Shown here: positions 47,142 through 55,291 of the stretch, in pieces
Layout of the letters: every line of letters begins with the position of its first letter
Numbering within the stretch: the first letter of the stretch is position 1
Origin: Teichococcus aerophilus
GTDB taxonomy: Bacteria > Pseudomonadota > Alphaproteobacteria > Acetobacterales > Acetobacteraceae
DNA: 64,000 nucleotides
NCBI RefSeq assembly: GCF_014490485.1
Contig: NZ_JACTVA010000003.1
Span: 124,001-188,000, forward strand
Direction: 5' to 3'
Program-made: the position numbers and the translations under genes
The notes under the pieces: model-generated
What the model was told of the DNA's origin: nothing
What the model saw: the letters and a program-made list of their open reading frames with translations, nothing else
Databases searched by the model: none

Positions 47142-48982
47142 GCCGCGGCCTCCGTGGGGGTCAGTTCATGCCAGCGGATGCAGCGCACCTCCCGACCGGC
47201 GCGGATTTCCTCCAGCGGCAGCGGCGCGGCCTCGCAAGCCGGGGTGGCGAAGCGGCAGCGCGGGGCGAAACGGCAACCGACGGGAAAGGCATGCGGCTGC
47301 GGCACGATGCCGGGAATACCGACCGGCGGCTCATCGCCCTCCGGCACCGCTTCCAGCAGGGCGCGGGTATAGGGGTGCAGCGGGTTGCCGAACACCTCGG
47401 CCACGCTGCCCTGCTCCACTACCTGCCCGGCATACATCACCGCCACCCGGTCGGCGATTTCCGAGACGACGCCGAGGCTGTGGGTGATGAAGATCATCCC
47501 CATGCCGGTCTCGCGCTTCAGGGCGTTCAGCAGGTCCAGGATCTGCGCCTGCACCGTCACGTCCAGCGCCGTGGTCGGCTCATCGCAGATCAGCAGCTTC
47601 GGCCGGTTGGCGATGGCCATGGCGATCATCACGCGCTGCCGCATGCCGCCGGACATCTCGTGCGGATACACACGCAGCCGCTTCTGCGGATCGGCGATGC
47701 CAACGCGCTTGAACAGCTGCTCCGCCTGCTTCCAGGCGTCGGAGGAGGAAATCTTCTGGTGCGCCTGGATCGCCTCGACCACCTGGGCACCCACGGTGTG
47801 CACCGGGTTCAGGCTGCTCATCGGGTCCTGGAACACCATGGCCATCGGGCCACCGCGTAGCGCGCGCAGTTCCGGCTCCGTCAGCCGCAGCAGGTCCCGC
47901 CCACCCAGCCAGGCCTGGCCTTCCACCGCCTGGGCGATAGGCGGCATCAGCCCCATCACCGTCGTCGCCGTCACCGATTTGCCGGAGCCGCTCTCGCCCA
48001 CCACCGCCAGCGTCTCACCGGCGAAGACCTGCAGGGAAACACCCTGTACCGGGCGGATGGCGCCGCGTGGCGTGGCAATCTCCACGGTCAGGTTGCGGAC
48101 GTCCAGCACCGCCTCGGTCTGCGGTGCAGCCGCCGGCAGCAAGCCAGGCAGCAGGCGGTCCACCACCCGGATGCGGCGGCGGGTGGCGGGGGTGCGCGGG
48201 TCCACCGCGTCGCGCAGGCCGTCGCACAGCAGGTTCATCGCCAGGATGGTCAGGGTCAGCGCGGCGCAGGGCCACAGCAGCAGCATCGGCGCCTGCTCCA
48301 TGGTGGCGCGCGCCCCACGGATCATCAGGCCCCAGCTGGGCGATGGCGGCACGACGCCGAGGCCGAGGAAGCTCAGCCCGCTCTCCAGCACCACGGCGGA
48401 GGCCACGGCCAGCGAGAGCTGCACCAGCACAGGGCCGGCGACATTCGGCAGCACGGTGCGGAACAGGATGCGCCAGGTCGGCGCACCCAGTGCGCGCACC
48501 GCTTCCACATAGTCCAGGCTACGGGCGGAGAGGACCTCCGCATAGGTCACGCGGGCGAAGCCGGGCAGGTAGAGCACGGACAGCACCAGGATCAGCGTGC
48601 CGGCGCCCGGGCCCATCAGCGTGACCACCAGCAGCGCCAGCAGCACCGGCGGGAAGCATAGGATGATATCCATGCTGCGCACGGTGAAGATCTCGCCCCA
48701 GCCACGAAACCAGCCGCCGATCAGGCCGAAGGCGGTGCCGATGACACCGGCGATCAGCGCCGAGGCGAAGGCGACGCCCAGGCTGGTACGCGCGCCCCAG
48801 ATGAGGCGGGAGAACACATCCCGCCCGAATTCGTCCCGCCCGAGCGGCGAGCCATTCATCGGCCCGGCCAGGCGGTTGGCGATGTCCTGCCGCACCGGGT
48901 CCATCAGCCCCAGCAGCGGGGCCAGGATGGCGACGAGGATGATTAGCCCGACGATCGTGCCAGGCAGCCAGAGCTTCTTCAT
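47138..48982 (-). CDS. Fused DppC-type permease and DppD-type ATPase
   Basis: A 614-residue protein combining an inner-membrane permease and an ATPase. Residues 1-270 are DppC-like, with about five to six helices and the EAA loop near 160-180 (EAVRALGAPTWRILFRTVLP). The linker is around 265-290. The ATPase half has Walker A GESGSGKS (329-336), signature MSGGMRQR (443-450), Walker B LLICDEP and the C-terminal cysteine region GCRFAPRCRFATPAC. Both halves look intact, so the transporter should have the normal two permease and two ATPase domains in three chains. It overlaps both neighbours by ATGA. Confidence 0.93.
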   Translation of the reverse strand: MKKLWLPGTIVGLIILVAILAPLLGLMDPVRQDIANRLAGPMNGSPLGRDEFGRDVFSRLIWGARTSLGVAFASALIAGVIGTAFGLIGGWFRGWGEIFTVRSMDIILCFPPVLLALLVVTLMGPGAGTLILVLSVLYLPGFARVTYAEVLSARSLDYVEAVRALGAPTWRILFRTVLPNVAGPVLVQLSLAVASAVVLESGLSFLGLGVVPPSPSWGLMIRGARATMEQAPMLLLWPCAALTLTILAMNLLCDGLRDAVDPRTPATRRRIRVVDRLLPGLLPAAAPQTEAVLDVRNLTVEIATPRGAIRPVQGVSLQVFAGETLAVVGESGSGKSVTATTVMGLMPPIAQAVEGQAWLGGRDLLRLTEPELRALRGGPMAMVFQDPMSSLNPVHTVGAQVVEAIQAHQKISSSDAWKQAEQLFKRVGIADPQKRLRVYPHEMSGGMRQRVMIAMAIANRPKLLICDEPTTALDVTVQAQILDLLNALKRETGMGMIFITHSLGVVSEIADRVAVMYAGQVVEQGSVAEVFGNPLHPYTRALLEAVPEGDEPPVGIPGIVPQPHAFPVGCRFAPRCRFATPACEAAPLPLEEIRAGREVRCIRWHELTPTEAAA

Positions 48983-49929
48983 GCCGTGCGGATCCGCGGA
49001 TCGAGGGCGGCGTAGAGCAGGTCCATGATCAGGTTGATCAGCAGGAACAAGCCGGAGATGGTCAGCACGATACCGACGACCATCGGGTAGTCGCGGGCTT
49101 CCACGGCGCGCAGCAGCGGCGTGGACATGCCGGGCCAGTTGAACACGTATTCCACCAGCACCGTGCCGCCCAGCAGCGTGCCCATGTGCAGGCCCAGCAC
49201 CGTCAGCACCGGCGTCAGCGCATTGCGCACCACGTGGCGCACCAGCACGCGGGTCGGGGAAATGCCCTTGGCGCGCGCAGTCCGCACATAGTCGCGGGAC
49301 AGTGCATCGAGCACCGAAGCGCGGGTCATGCGGAACACCACCGCGGCCAGGCCCTTGGCGATGGCCACGGCCGGCATGGCCAGCAAGGTCATGTGCTGCC
49401 CGGGGTTCTGCGCGAAGGGCACGTAGCCGCCGGCCGGCATGATGCGCAGCATCTGCGCGAATACCAGCACCAGCACGGTGCCGACCACGAACACCGGCAC
49501 TGCCAGCAGGAACGCCGCGGTGCCGGAGGCGATACGGTCGAACACCCCGCCCCGGTGCAGCGCCGCCCAGGTACCGGCGGGAATGGCGACGATCACCGCC
49601 AGGATGGTGCCGGCGAAGATCAGTTCCAGCGTACGCGGCAGGCGCAGCGCGATCTCATCCAACACCGGGTACTCATCTACCAGCGAGGTGCCGAGGTCGC
49701 CACGCGTCAGGCCGAGCAGGAACTGGCCGTACTGCGTCAACAACGGCTGTTCCAGCCCCAGCCGTTCCCGCAGCTCGGCCACGGCGGCCGGGTCCGGCGC
49801 CACGCCGCCGGTGGAGAGCAGGATCTCCGCAGGGTCGCCCGGCACCATGTGCAGGGTCATGAAGACGATGGTGGCCACGATCCAGGCCAGGGCGAGGGAG
49901 ACGCCGATGCGGCGGAGCAACCACCACAT
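48979..49929 (-). CDS. ABC transporter permease, DppB type
   Basis: A 316-residue peptide-type permease with six hydrophobic helices. The N-terminal MWWLLRRIGVSLALAWIVAT, the TLHMVPGDPAE segment, and the EAA loop (DYVRTARAKGISPTRVLVRHV) are standard. ATG 49929 shares a base with the binding-protein stop (TGATG), and the 3' end overlaps the next gene by ATGA. It forms the membrane channel together with the permease half of the fusion. Confidence 0.94.
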   Translation of the reverse strand: MWWLLRRIGVSLALAWIVATIVFMTLHMVPGDPAEILLSTGGVAPDPAAVAELRERLGLEQPLLTQYGQFLLGLTRGDLGTSLVDEYPVLDEIALRLPRTLELIFAGTILAVIVAIPAGTWAALHRGGVFDRIASGTAAFLLAVPVFVVGTVLVLVFAQMLRIMPAGGYVPFAQNPGQHMTLLAMPAVAIAKGLAAVVFRMTRASVLDALSRDYVRTARAKGISPTRVLVRHVVRNALTPVLTVLGLHMGTLLGGTVLVEYVFNWPGMSTPLLRAVEARDYPMVVGIVLTISGLFLLINLIMDLLYAALDPRIRTA

Positions 49930-51446
49930 CAGCCGAAATACGTCTGTTCGAGCATGGCACCGGACGAGGTCGTGAGCGCGCCGGGCAGGTTGACGAAGCC
50001 CTTCACGCTCTTGTCGAAGCCATAGCCCTGGGAACGCCAGGCGAGGCAAACCATCGGCACTTCCTCCAGCGCCGCGCGCTGGAATGCCTTGTAGGCCTCG
50101 ATACGCCGGGCCGGGTCGAACTCGGCGCGGCCCTTCGCCAGCGCCTCCACCGTGCGCGGCGCCTGCACCATGTAGGAGCGGCCGTGGGACGGCGAGAGCG
50201 AGGTATCGAAGAAGGCCGAGAGCCCGTCGGGGTCATTATTCTCGGCGGCGGTGCCATGGATGGCGATCTCGTACTGCCCGCGCGTGCCGAGGCTGACGCG
50301 GGTGGACCAATCCGGCAGCCGCAGCTCGCACTGGATGCCGATGGCGGCCAGGTGCTGCTGCACCACTTCCGCCGTGTCCTTGTGCATGCCGTACTGGGCG
50401 GTGGCCAGAAGCGTCGTCTGGAAGCCGTTGGGCACGCCGGCCTCAGCCAGCAGAGCCTTGGCGCGGGCGGGGTCGTAGGCCCAGCCCTTCGCCAGCTCCG
50501 CATCGTAGTAGGGCGAACCCTCGATGATCGGGATGCCCTCCAGTGCCTTGCCGCGGCCGAAGAAGGCGGCCTTGACGATATCTTCCCGCTTGATGGCATG
50601 CGCCACCGCGCGCCGCACCCGCGCATCGGTGAACGGGCCGCGCGCGCCGTTGAACACCACGTCCATGAACGGGCCCTCGACGGCATCCAGGCTGAGGCGC
50701 GGATCGGCCTCCACCGCGTCCATCGACTGCCACGGCACGTACTCGATCATGTCGACATCGCCGGACTGCAGGGCGGCGGCGCGCAGGTTCTCGTCCGCAT
50801 ACACCGTCAGCTTGATGCCTTTCACCTTCGGCAGGCCGGCCTGCCAGTGGTTCGGCACCGCCGTCAGCTCCATCGAGCTGCCACGCTCCTGCGCGGTGAC
50901 GCGGAAGGGGCCGGCGCCGATCGGGTTATTGGCCTCCGACTTCCGCCAGATGATGCCCATGTTGTAGCCGGCGAACCAATGCGGCAGCGGTGCCACCGGC
51001 TCCCGCGTAATCAGGCGCACCGTGTGCGCGTCCGGCGTCTCGATGCTCGAGATGGCCTGGAGCTGCGTCCGCATATAGGCGGTGGAGCGCTCCCCGGCGA
51101 TCTGCTCGATATTCCACTTCACGTCCTCGGCCGTCACCGGCTCGCCATTCTGGAACTTGGCAGCAGGGTTCAGGCGGAACGTCCAGACGCCGTCATCCCC
51201 ATGGGCCCAGGAGGTCGCCAGCTCACCCCGCAACTCGCCCTTCTCGTCGTAGGAGATGAGGCGGCGGTGGATGAGCATCTTCACCGTGCCGGCCGAGGCG
51301 CCGGTGCTGACCCAGGGCTGCAGGTTCGGCGGGAAGGCCGAGAGGCCGAAGCGCAGCACGCCCGCGCTGGCCTGGGCACGGGCCGGGACGCGCAGGAACG
51401 GTACGGTACCAGCGGCGAGGAGCAAGGCGCGACGGGTCGGGGTCAT
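49929..51446 (-). CDS. ABC transporter substrate-binding protein, peptide (family 5) type
   Basis: A 505-residue periplasmic family 5 binding protein. The signal TPTRRALLLAAGTVPFLRVP with ARAQA afterwards has a twin arginine. The mature domain has typical segments such as YDEKGELRGELATSWAHGDD, WTFRLNPAAKFQNGEPVTAE and YYDAELAKGWAYDPARAKAL. The ligand may be a peptide, opine, or other small amide; the creatininase gene at the operon end favours a cyclic or amide compound. GGAG precedes ATG 51446. The upstream 390 bases hold two candidate operators. Confidence 0.92.
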   Translation of the reverse strand: MTPTRRALLLAAGTVPFLRVPARAQASAGVLRFGLSAFPPNLQPWVSTGASAGTVKMLIHRRLISYDEKGELRGELATSWAHGDDGVWTFRLNPAAKFQNGEPVTAEDVKWNIEQIAGERSTAYMRTQLQAISSIETPDAHTVRLITREPVAPLPHWFAGYNMGIIWRKSEANNPIGAGPFRVTAQERGSSMELTAVPNHWQAGLPKVKGIKLTVYADENLRAAALQSGDVDMIEYVPWQSMDAVEADPRLSLDAVEGPFMDVVFNGARGPFTDARVRRAVAHAIKREDIVKAAFFGRGKALEGIPIIEGSPYYDAELAKGWAYDPARAKALLAEAGVPNGFQTTLLATAQYGMHKDTAEVVQQHLAAIGIQCELRLPDWSTRVSLGTRGQYEIAIHGTAAENNDPDGLSAFFDTSLSPSHGRSYMVQAPRTVEALAKGRAEFDPARRIEAYKAFQRAALEEVPMVCLAWRSQGYGFDKSVKGFVNLPGALTTSSGAMLEQTYFG

Positions 51447-51718
51447 CAGGGATCTCCAGGCCAGGGCATCAGCGAAGCAGCGTCGCTGCCAACAAGAGCA
51501 GAGAATCTCGGCGTCCGTCCACGCATCTTCGGGCTGTGGGCCGGCAGCCTGATCGGGTGCCCCAGCGCTTCAGCAAGTGCCGTGCCAGAGGAAGAGGCGG
51601 CCGGAGATAGGCTTCGAAGCTGATGTGCTGCATCGCAGCAATGGCGGGGTGGCCGGTTTCCCGCACAAAATCAGTGCACTCATCGCTATGTTATTAGACG
51701 GAATTGTGCACCGCATTA

Positions 51719-51735
51719 GTTCCACCAAATGAAAC
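51719..51735. promoter_or_regulatory. Candidate operator site 1 (GTTCC-N7-GAAAC)
   Basis: The 17-base near-palindrome GTTCCACCAAATGAAAC sits inside the larger inverted repeat 51711-51743. Its form resembles operators of IclR-family regulators. It lies 36 bases from site 2, close to three and a half helical turns. No regulator gene is adjacent in the window. Confidence 0.5.
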
Positions 51736-51754
51736 TAATGCGGCACAGGGTCTA

Positions 51755-51771
51755 GTTTCGTTCTGTGAAAC
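51755..51771. promoter_or_regulatory. Candidate operator site 2 (GTTTC-N7-GAAAC)
   Basis: The palindrome GTTTCGTTCTGTGAAAC has the same arm layout and spacing as site 1. It lies 309 bases ahead of the importer start codon and 65 bases beyond the dehydratase stop. Confidence 0.5.
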
Positions 51772-51835
51772 GCTTCATGGTGAATACGTTATTTGCCCAT
51801 GGTGCATGCCAGGTCGCGCGCGACTCGGGCGAACT

Positions 51836-53563
51836 TCACCTTGTCGTGCGCTCCTCCCCCTCCTCTTCCTCGTCCGTGCCGATGAGGAAGTCGAAGTCGC
51901 AGCCCTGGTCCGCCTGGGTAACTGTCTCATGGAACAGCTTGGCGTAACCACGCCGCGGGGCGGCCCGGGTCGGGCGCGGCTCGGCGGCACGGCGCTCCAA
52001 CTCGGCGGCATCCACCAGCAGCTCGATCCGCCGCGCGGCCACGTCCAGCCGGATCTGGTCTCCGGTCCGCACCAGTGCCAGCGGGCCGCCCACGGCGGAT
52101 TCCGGCGTGATGTGCAGCACGATGGTGCCGAATGCGGTGCCGCTCATCCGGGCATCGGAGATGCGGACCATGTCCTTCACCCCCTGCTGCGCCAGCTTGC
52201 GCGGGATGGGCAGGTAGCCGGCTTCCGGCATGCCCGGCGCGCCCTTCGGCCCCGCATTGCGCAGCACCAGCACATCCTCGGCCGAGACCTCCAGCGCCGG
52301 GTCGTCGATCCGGTTGGTCAGGTCCTCGACGCTCTCGAACACCACGGCGCGGCCGGTGTGCTGCAATAGCGCCGGGGTGGCGGCGGCGTGCTTGATGACG
52401 GCGCCGCCCGGCGCCAGGTTGCCGTGCAGCACCGCCATGCCGCCGGTCTGCTTCAACGGCGCAGTGCGTGGGCGGATCACGGTCTGGCCCGGTACGTCCT
52501 CCGCCATCGCAGCATAGTCGCGCAGGGTGCCGCCGGTCACGGTCGGCGCGTCCATGTCCAGGAAGGGCTCCAGCTCCGCCAGCAGGCGCGGCATGCCGCC
52601 GGCATGGTGGAAATGCTCCATGTAGTGGTCGCCGCTGGGCTTCAGGTCGATCAACACCGGCACTTCGCGGCCGATGCGGTCGAACTCCTCAAGGTCAATC
52701 TTGTGGCCCGTGCGTCCGGCGATCGCCGCCAGATGCACCAGCCCGTTGGTGGAGCCACCGATGGCCTGCAACACCACCATGGCGTTGCGGAAGGCGCGCG
52801 GCGTCAGGATCTCGGCCGGCTTCGGCGCGTGCTGCTGGGCCATGGCTACCGCTGCCTTGCCGCTGGCCTCGCCGATCCGCAGGCGCTCCGCATGCGGGGC
52901 CGGGATGGCGGCGCTGTAGGGCAGCGACATGCCCATCGCCTCGATCATGCAGGCCATGGTGCTGGCGGTGCCCATCACCATGCAGGTGCCGACGGAAGGC
53001 GCCAGCCGGCCGCTGATTACCTCGATCTCCGCCTCGTCGATCTTGCCGGCACGGTGCTGGCCCCACAGGCGGCGGCAATCGGTGCAGGCGCCCAGCACCT
53101 CGCCCCGGTGGTGGCCCACCACCATCGGCCCCACCGGCACCACCACAGCCGGAATGCCGGCACTGGCAGCGCCCATGATCTGGGCCGGCAGCGTCTTGTC
53201 GCAGCCGCCGATCAGCACGACCGCATCCATCGGCTGGGCGCGGATCATCTCCTCCGTATCCATCGCCATCAGGTTGCGGAGATACATGCTGGTCGGATGC
53301 GCGAAGGATTCGTGGATCGAGATGGTGGGGAAGCTCATCGGCAGCCCCCCGGCCAGCATGACGCCGCGCCGCACCGCCTCGATCAGCTGCGGCGCGTTGC
53401 CGTGGCAGGGGTTGAAATCGCTGGCCGTGTCGGTGATGGCGACGATCGGCCGGTCCAGCGCATCATCCGAATAGCCTGCCGCCTTGATGAAGGCCTTGCG
53501 CAGAAACAGCGAAAATCCCGCATCGCCGTAGCTGGTCAGTCCCTTACGCAAACCGCTGGTCAT
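51836..53563 (-). CDS. IlvD/Edd-family dehydratase, sugar-acid (pentonate) type
   Basis: A 575-residue iron-sulfur dehydratase. Cluster cysteines are C53 (FNPCHGNAP), C121 (GGCDKTLPAQIM) and C194 (SVGTCMVMGTASTM); their spacing (68 and 73) is that reported for L-arabinonate dehydratase, which holds a [2Fe-2S] cluster. GSTNGLVHL and ISDARMSGTAFGTIVLHI complete the pattern. It would remove water from an aldonate to a 2-keto-3-deoxy acid, and pentonates fit better than the branched-chain IlvD role. The C-terminus ends in an unusual Asp/Glu-rich tail (TDEEEEGEE). ATG 53563 is chosen; the frame upstream has no homology. Confidence 0.88.
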   Translation of the reverse strand: MTSGLRKGLTSYGDAGFSLFLRKAFIKAAGYSDDALDRPIVAITDTASDFNPCHGNAPQLIEAVRRGVMLAGGLPMSFPTISIHESFAHPTSMYLRNLMAMDTEEMIRAQPMDAVVLIGGCDKTLPAQIMGAASAGIPAVVVPVGPMVVGHHRGEVLGACTDCRRLWGQHRAGKIDEAEIEVISGRLAPSVGTCMVMGTASTMACMIEAMGMSLPYSAAIPAPHAERLRIGEASGKAAVAMAQQHAPKPAEILTPRAFRNAMVVLQAIGGSTNGLVHLAAIAGRTGHKIDLEEFDRIGREVPVLIDLKPSGDHYMEHFHHAGGMPRLLAELEPFLDMDAPTVTGGTLRDYAAMAEDVPGQTVIRPRTAPLKQTGGMAVLHGNLAPGGAVIKHAAATPALLQHTGRAVVFESVEDLTNRIDDPALEVSAEDVLVLRNAGPKGAPGMPEAGYLPIPRKLAQQGVKDMVRISDARMSGTAFGTIVLHITPESAVGGPLALVRTGDQIRLDVAARRIELLVDAAELERRAAEPRPTRAAPRRGYAKLFHETVTQADQGCDFDFLIGTDEEEEGEERTTR

Positions 53564-53646
53564 TGTCCCGCACGTCCCTGTTCCGTTCCCGGCCGTCACG
53601 GTAGGAGGGGGGGCAGGATTGTCAATCGCAGCGGCAGGAGGTCCCG

Positions 53647-54042
53647 ATGGCCAGGCTCGTCCACAGCATGATCCGCGTGCTCGAGGAAGCACGCTCGCTC
53701 GACTTCTACCGCCGCGCCTTCGGGCTGGAGGTGGCGGACCGCATCGCCTTCGACGACTTCACCCTGATCTACCTGCGGACGCCGTACGGCGACTTCGAGC
53801 TGGAGCTGACGGTGAATGCCGGCCGTGCCGAGCCCTACGCCCTTGGCGAGGGCTACGGCCATCTGGCGGTGGTGGTGGAAGACCTGGCCGCCGAGCGCGT
53901 GCGGATGGAGGCCGAGGAGCTGAGCCCCGGCCCGCTGCGCGAGTTGCTGCACCAGGGGCAGCCGATGGCGCGCTTCTTCTTCATCGCGGACCCGGATGGC
54001 TACCGCATCGAAGTCCTGCAGAGATTCGGCCGCTTCCGCTGA
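53647..54042 (+). CDS. VOC-family (glyoxalase-like) protein
   Basis: A 131-residue vicinal-oxygen-chelate fold protein resembling lactoylglutathione lyase. Two beta-alpha-beta-beta-beta units are evident: RLVHSMIRVLEEARSLDFYRR, and YGHLAVVVEDLAAERVRMEA ending in FFIADPDGYRIEVLQR. Metal positions fit H6, E72-type and E124 of the glyoxalase I pattern (opening His, central ELEL glutamate, closing IEV glutamate). Substrate is unknown. It is divergent from the dehydratase gene, which starts 83 bases away, and has no downstream partner. Confidence 0.85.
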   Translation: MARLVHSMIRVLEEARSLDFYRRAFGLEVADRIAFDDFTLIYLRTPYGDFELELTVNAGRAEPYALGEGYGHLAVVVEDLAAERVRMEAEELSPGPLRELLHQGQPMARFFFIADPDGYRIEVLQRFGRFR

Positions 54043-54051
54043 GCCGGTAAG

Positions 54052-54079
54052 GCCGGGGGCGCTACCCCCGCACCCCGGC
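54052..54079 (+). terminator. GC-rich hairpin after the VOC gene
   Basis: GCCGGGG and CCCCGGC arms enclose a 14-base loop that itself can pair GGGGG with CCCCC. It begins 9 bases past the stop; there is no T-run. Confidence 0.4.
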
Positions 54080-54152
54080 ATTCACGCGGGATACGGGGTC
54101 TGCGCATCGGATATGCCCGGCGGGAGGGAGCACCGCCCCTCCCCGCGCCGTA

Positions 54153-55091
54153 TCAGACCGGCGAGAGCTTGGCGCGCGGATCGACGCGCGCGACGCGGCT
54201 CAGCAGGTACTCGACCTCCGCCTTCGCCGTCGCGGAGATCGAGCCCGCCGGCTTGCGCTGCGCGTCGGAGGCGATGATGCCGCGGCGGGCCATCACGTAT
54301 TTCCGCACGGCAAGGCCGGTGGTGCCCTGCTGCTGCTCGTAGCGCAGCAGCGGCAGGTGGGCGTCGAACAGGTCGTGCGCCTTGTCGCGCTCCCCGGCCT
54401 GGGTCAGCTTCACGATGTCCACCAGCATGTCCGGGAAGGCGTAGCCGGTCATGGCGCCATCGGCACCGCGCTCGACCTCGAAGTCCAGGAACATGCCGCC
54501 GTTGCCGCAGAGGATGGAGACGCGGCGCATCCCTTCCTTCTCGAACTTCCGCAGGGCGGAGATCTTCTCCAGGCCAGGCCAGTCCTCATGCTTCACCATG
54601 ACGCAGGAGGAGTTCTCCTCGATGATCCGGCGCAGCACGCCCGGCGTCATCACCACGGAAAAGGTCTGCGGGAAATCCTGCACGACGAAGGGGATGTCGC
54701 TGCCGATGGCCTCCACCGCCTGGCGGTAGTAGCCGACGATCTGGTCATCGGTCCGCAGCGTGTTGGGGGGCGCGATCATCACACCCGCCGCGCCGGCGTC
54801 CATGGAGGCGCGCGCCAGGGTCTGCATGGCGGCGAAGCCCGGCGCGGTGACGCCGACGACGACCGGGATGGAGGAAGCGCGCTTGATGAACTGCTTGGCC
54901 AGCGCCAGGGACTCGGTGCCATCCAGCTTCGGCGCCTCGCCCATCACGCCCAGCACGGTCATGCCGGTGCTGCCGCACTCCAGGTAGAAGTCGGTCATGC
55001 GGTCGACCGAGGCTTCGTCCACCCGGCCATCGGCGTGGAAGGGCGTGGGGGCGATCGGGAAGACGCCCTTGGCGGTGTTGTCGAGCTTCAT
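54153..55091 (-). CDS. DapA/N-acetylneuraminate lyase-family protein, probable keto-deoxy acid lyase or dehydratase
   Basis: A 312-residue TIM-barrel class I lyase. The Schiff-base lysine is K167 in SCVMVKHEDWPG. The usual YNxP tyrosine motif is replaced by VQDFP (137-141), so it is not a dihydrodipicolinate synthase in the ordinary sense. As I recall, pentonate-pathway 2-keto-3-deoxy-acid dehydratases share a VQD.P form. With the IlvD/Edd-type gene at 51836 it could form consecutive steps of a non-phosphorylating sugar-acid route. ATG 55091 has GGAG eight bases upstream. Confidence 0.82.
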   Translation of the reverse strand: MKLDNTAKGVFPIAPTPFHADGRVDEASVDRMTDFYLECGSTGMTVLGVMGEAPKLDGTESLALAKQFIKRASSIPVVVGVTAPGFAAMQTLARASMDAGAAGVMIAPPNTLRTDDQIVGYYRQAVEAIGSDIPFVVQDFPQTFSVVMTPGVLRRIIEENSSCVMVKHEDWPGLEKISALRKFEKEGMRRVSILCGNGGMFLDFEVERGADGAMTGYAFPDMLVDIVKLTQAGERDKAHDLFDAHLPLLRYEQQQGTTGLAVRKYVMARRGIIASDAQRKPAGSISATAKAEVEYLLSRVARVDPRAKLSPV

Positions 55092-55291
55092 TGCTTCTCT
55101 CCAGAACGTTAGGCACGGCGGGCGGCTGGGATTTGCCACCCTCTCATCGGTATCGCGCGTCGGTCACGCCAGGGTGGCGGGCTGCTTCCATGCGGTCACA
55201 GCGCGTCCCCTCCTGGCCCAGGCTGGTCGGGTCAAGCGCTTCTCGTTGCTTCCACCCGGGTGACCACGCCGCAGCCAGCAGGCAAGCTCGT

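Larger units (their letters stand above)
51447..51835. other. 389-base intergenic region upstream of the peptide-type importer
   Basis: No convincing gene is seen. The region is less GC-rich than its flanks, especially 51670-51800, and contains an 11-bp perfect inverted repeat (CCGCATTAGTT, 51711-51721, with 51733-51743), GAAACTA/TAGTTTC inverted copies, and the two GTTYC-N7-GAAAC sites listed separately. It most likely carries the importer promoter and its operators. Confidence 0.6.
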
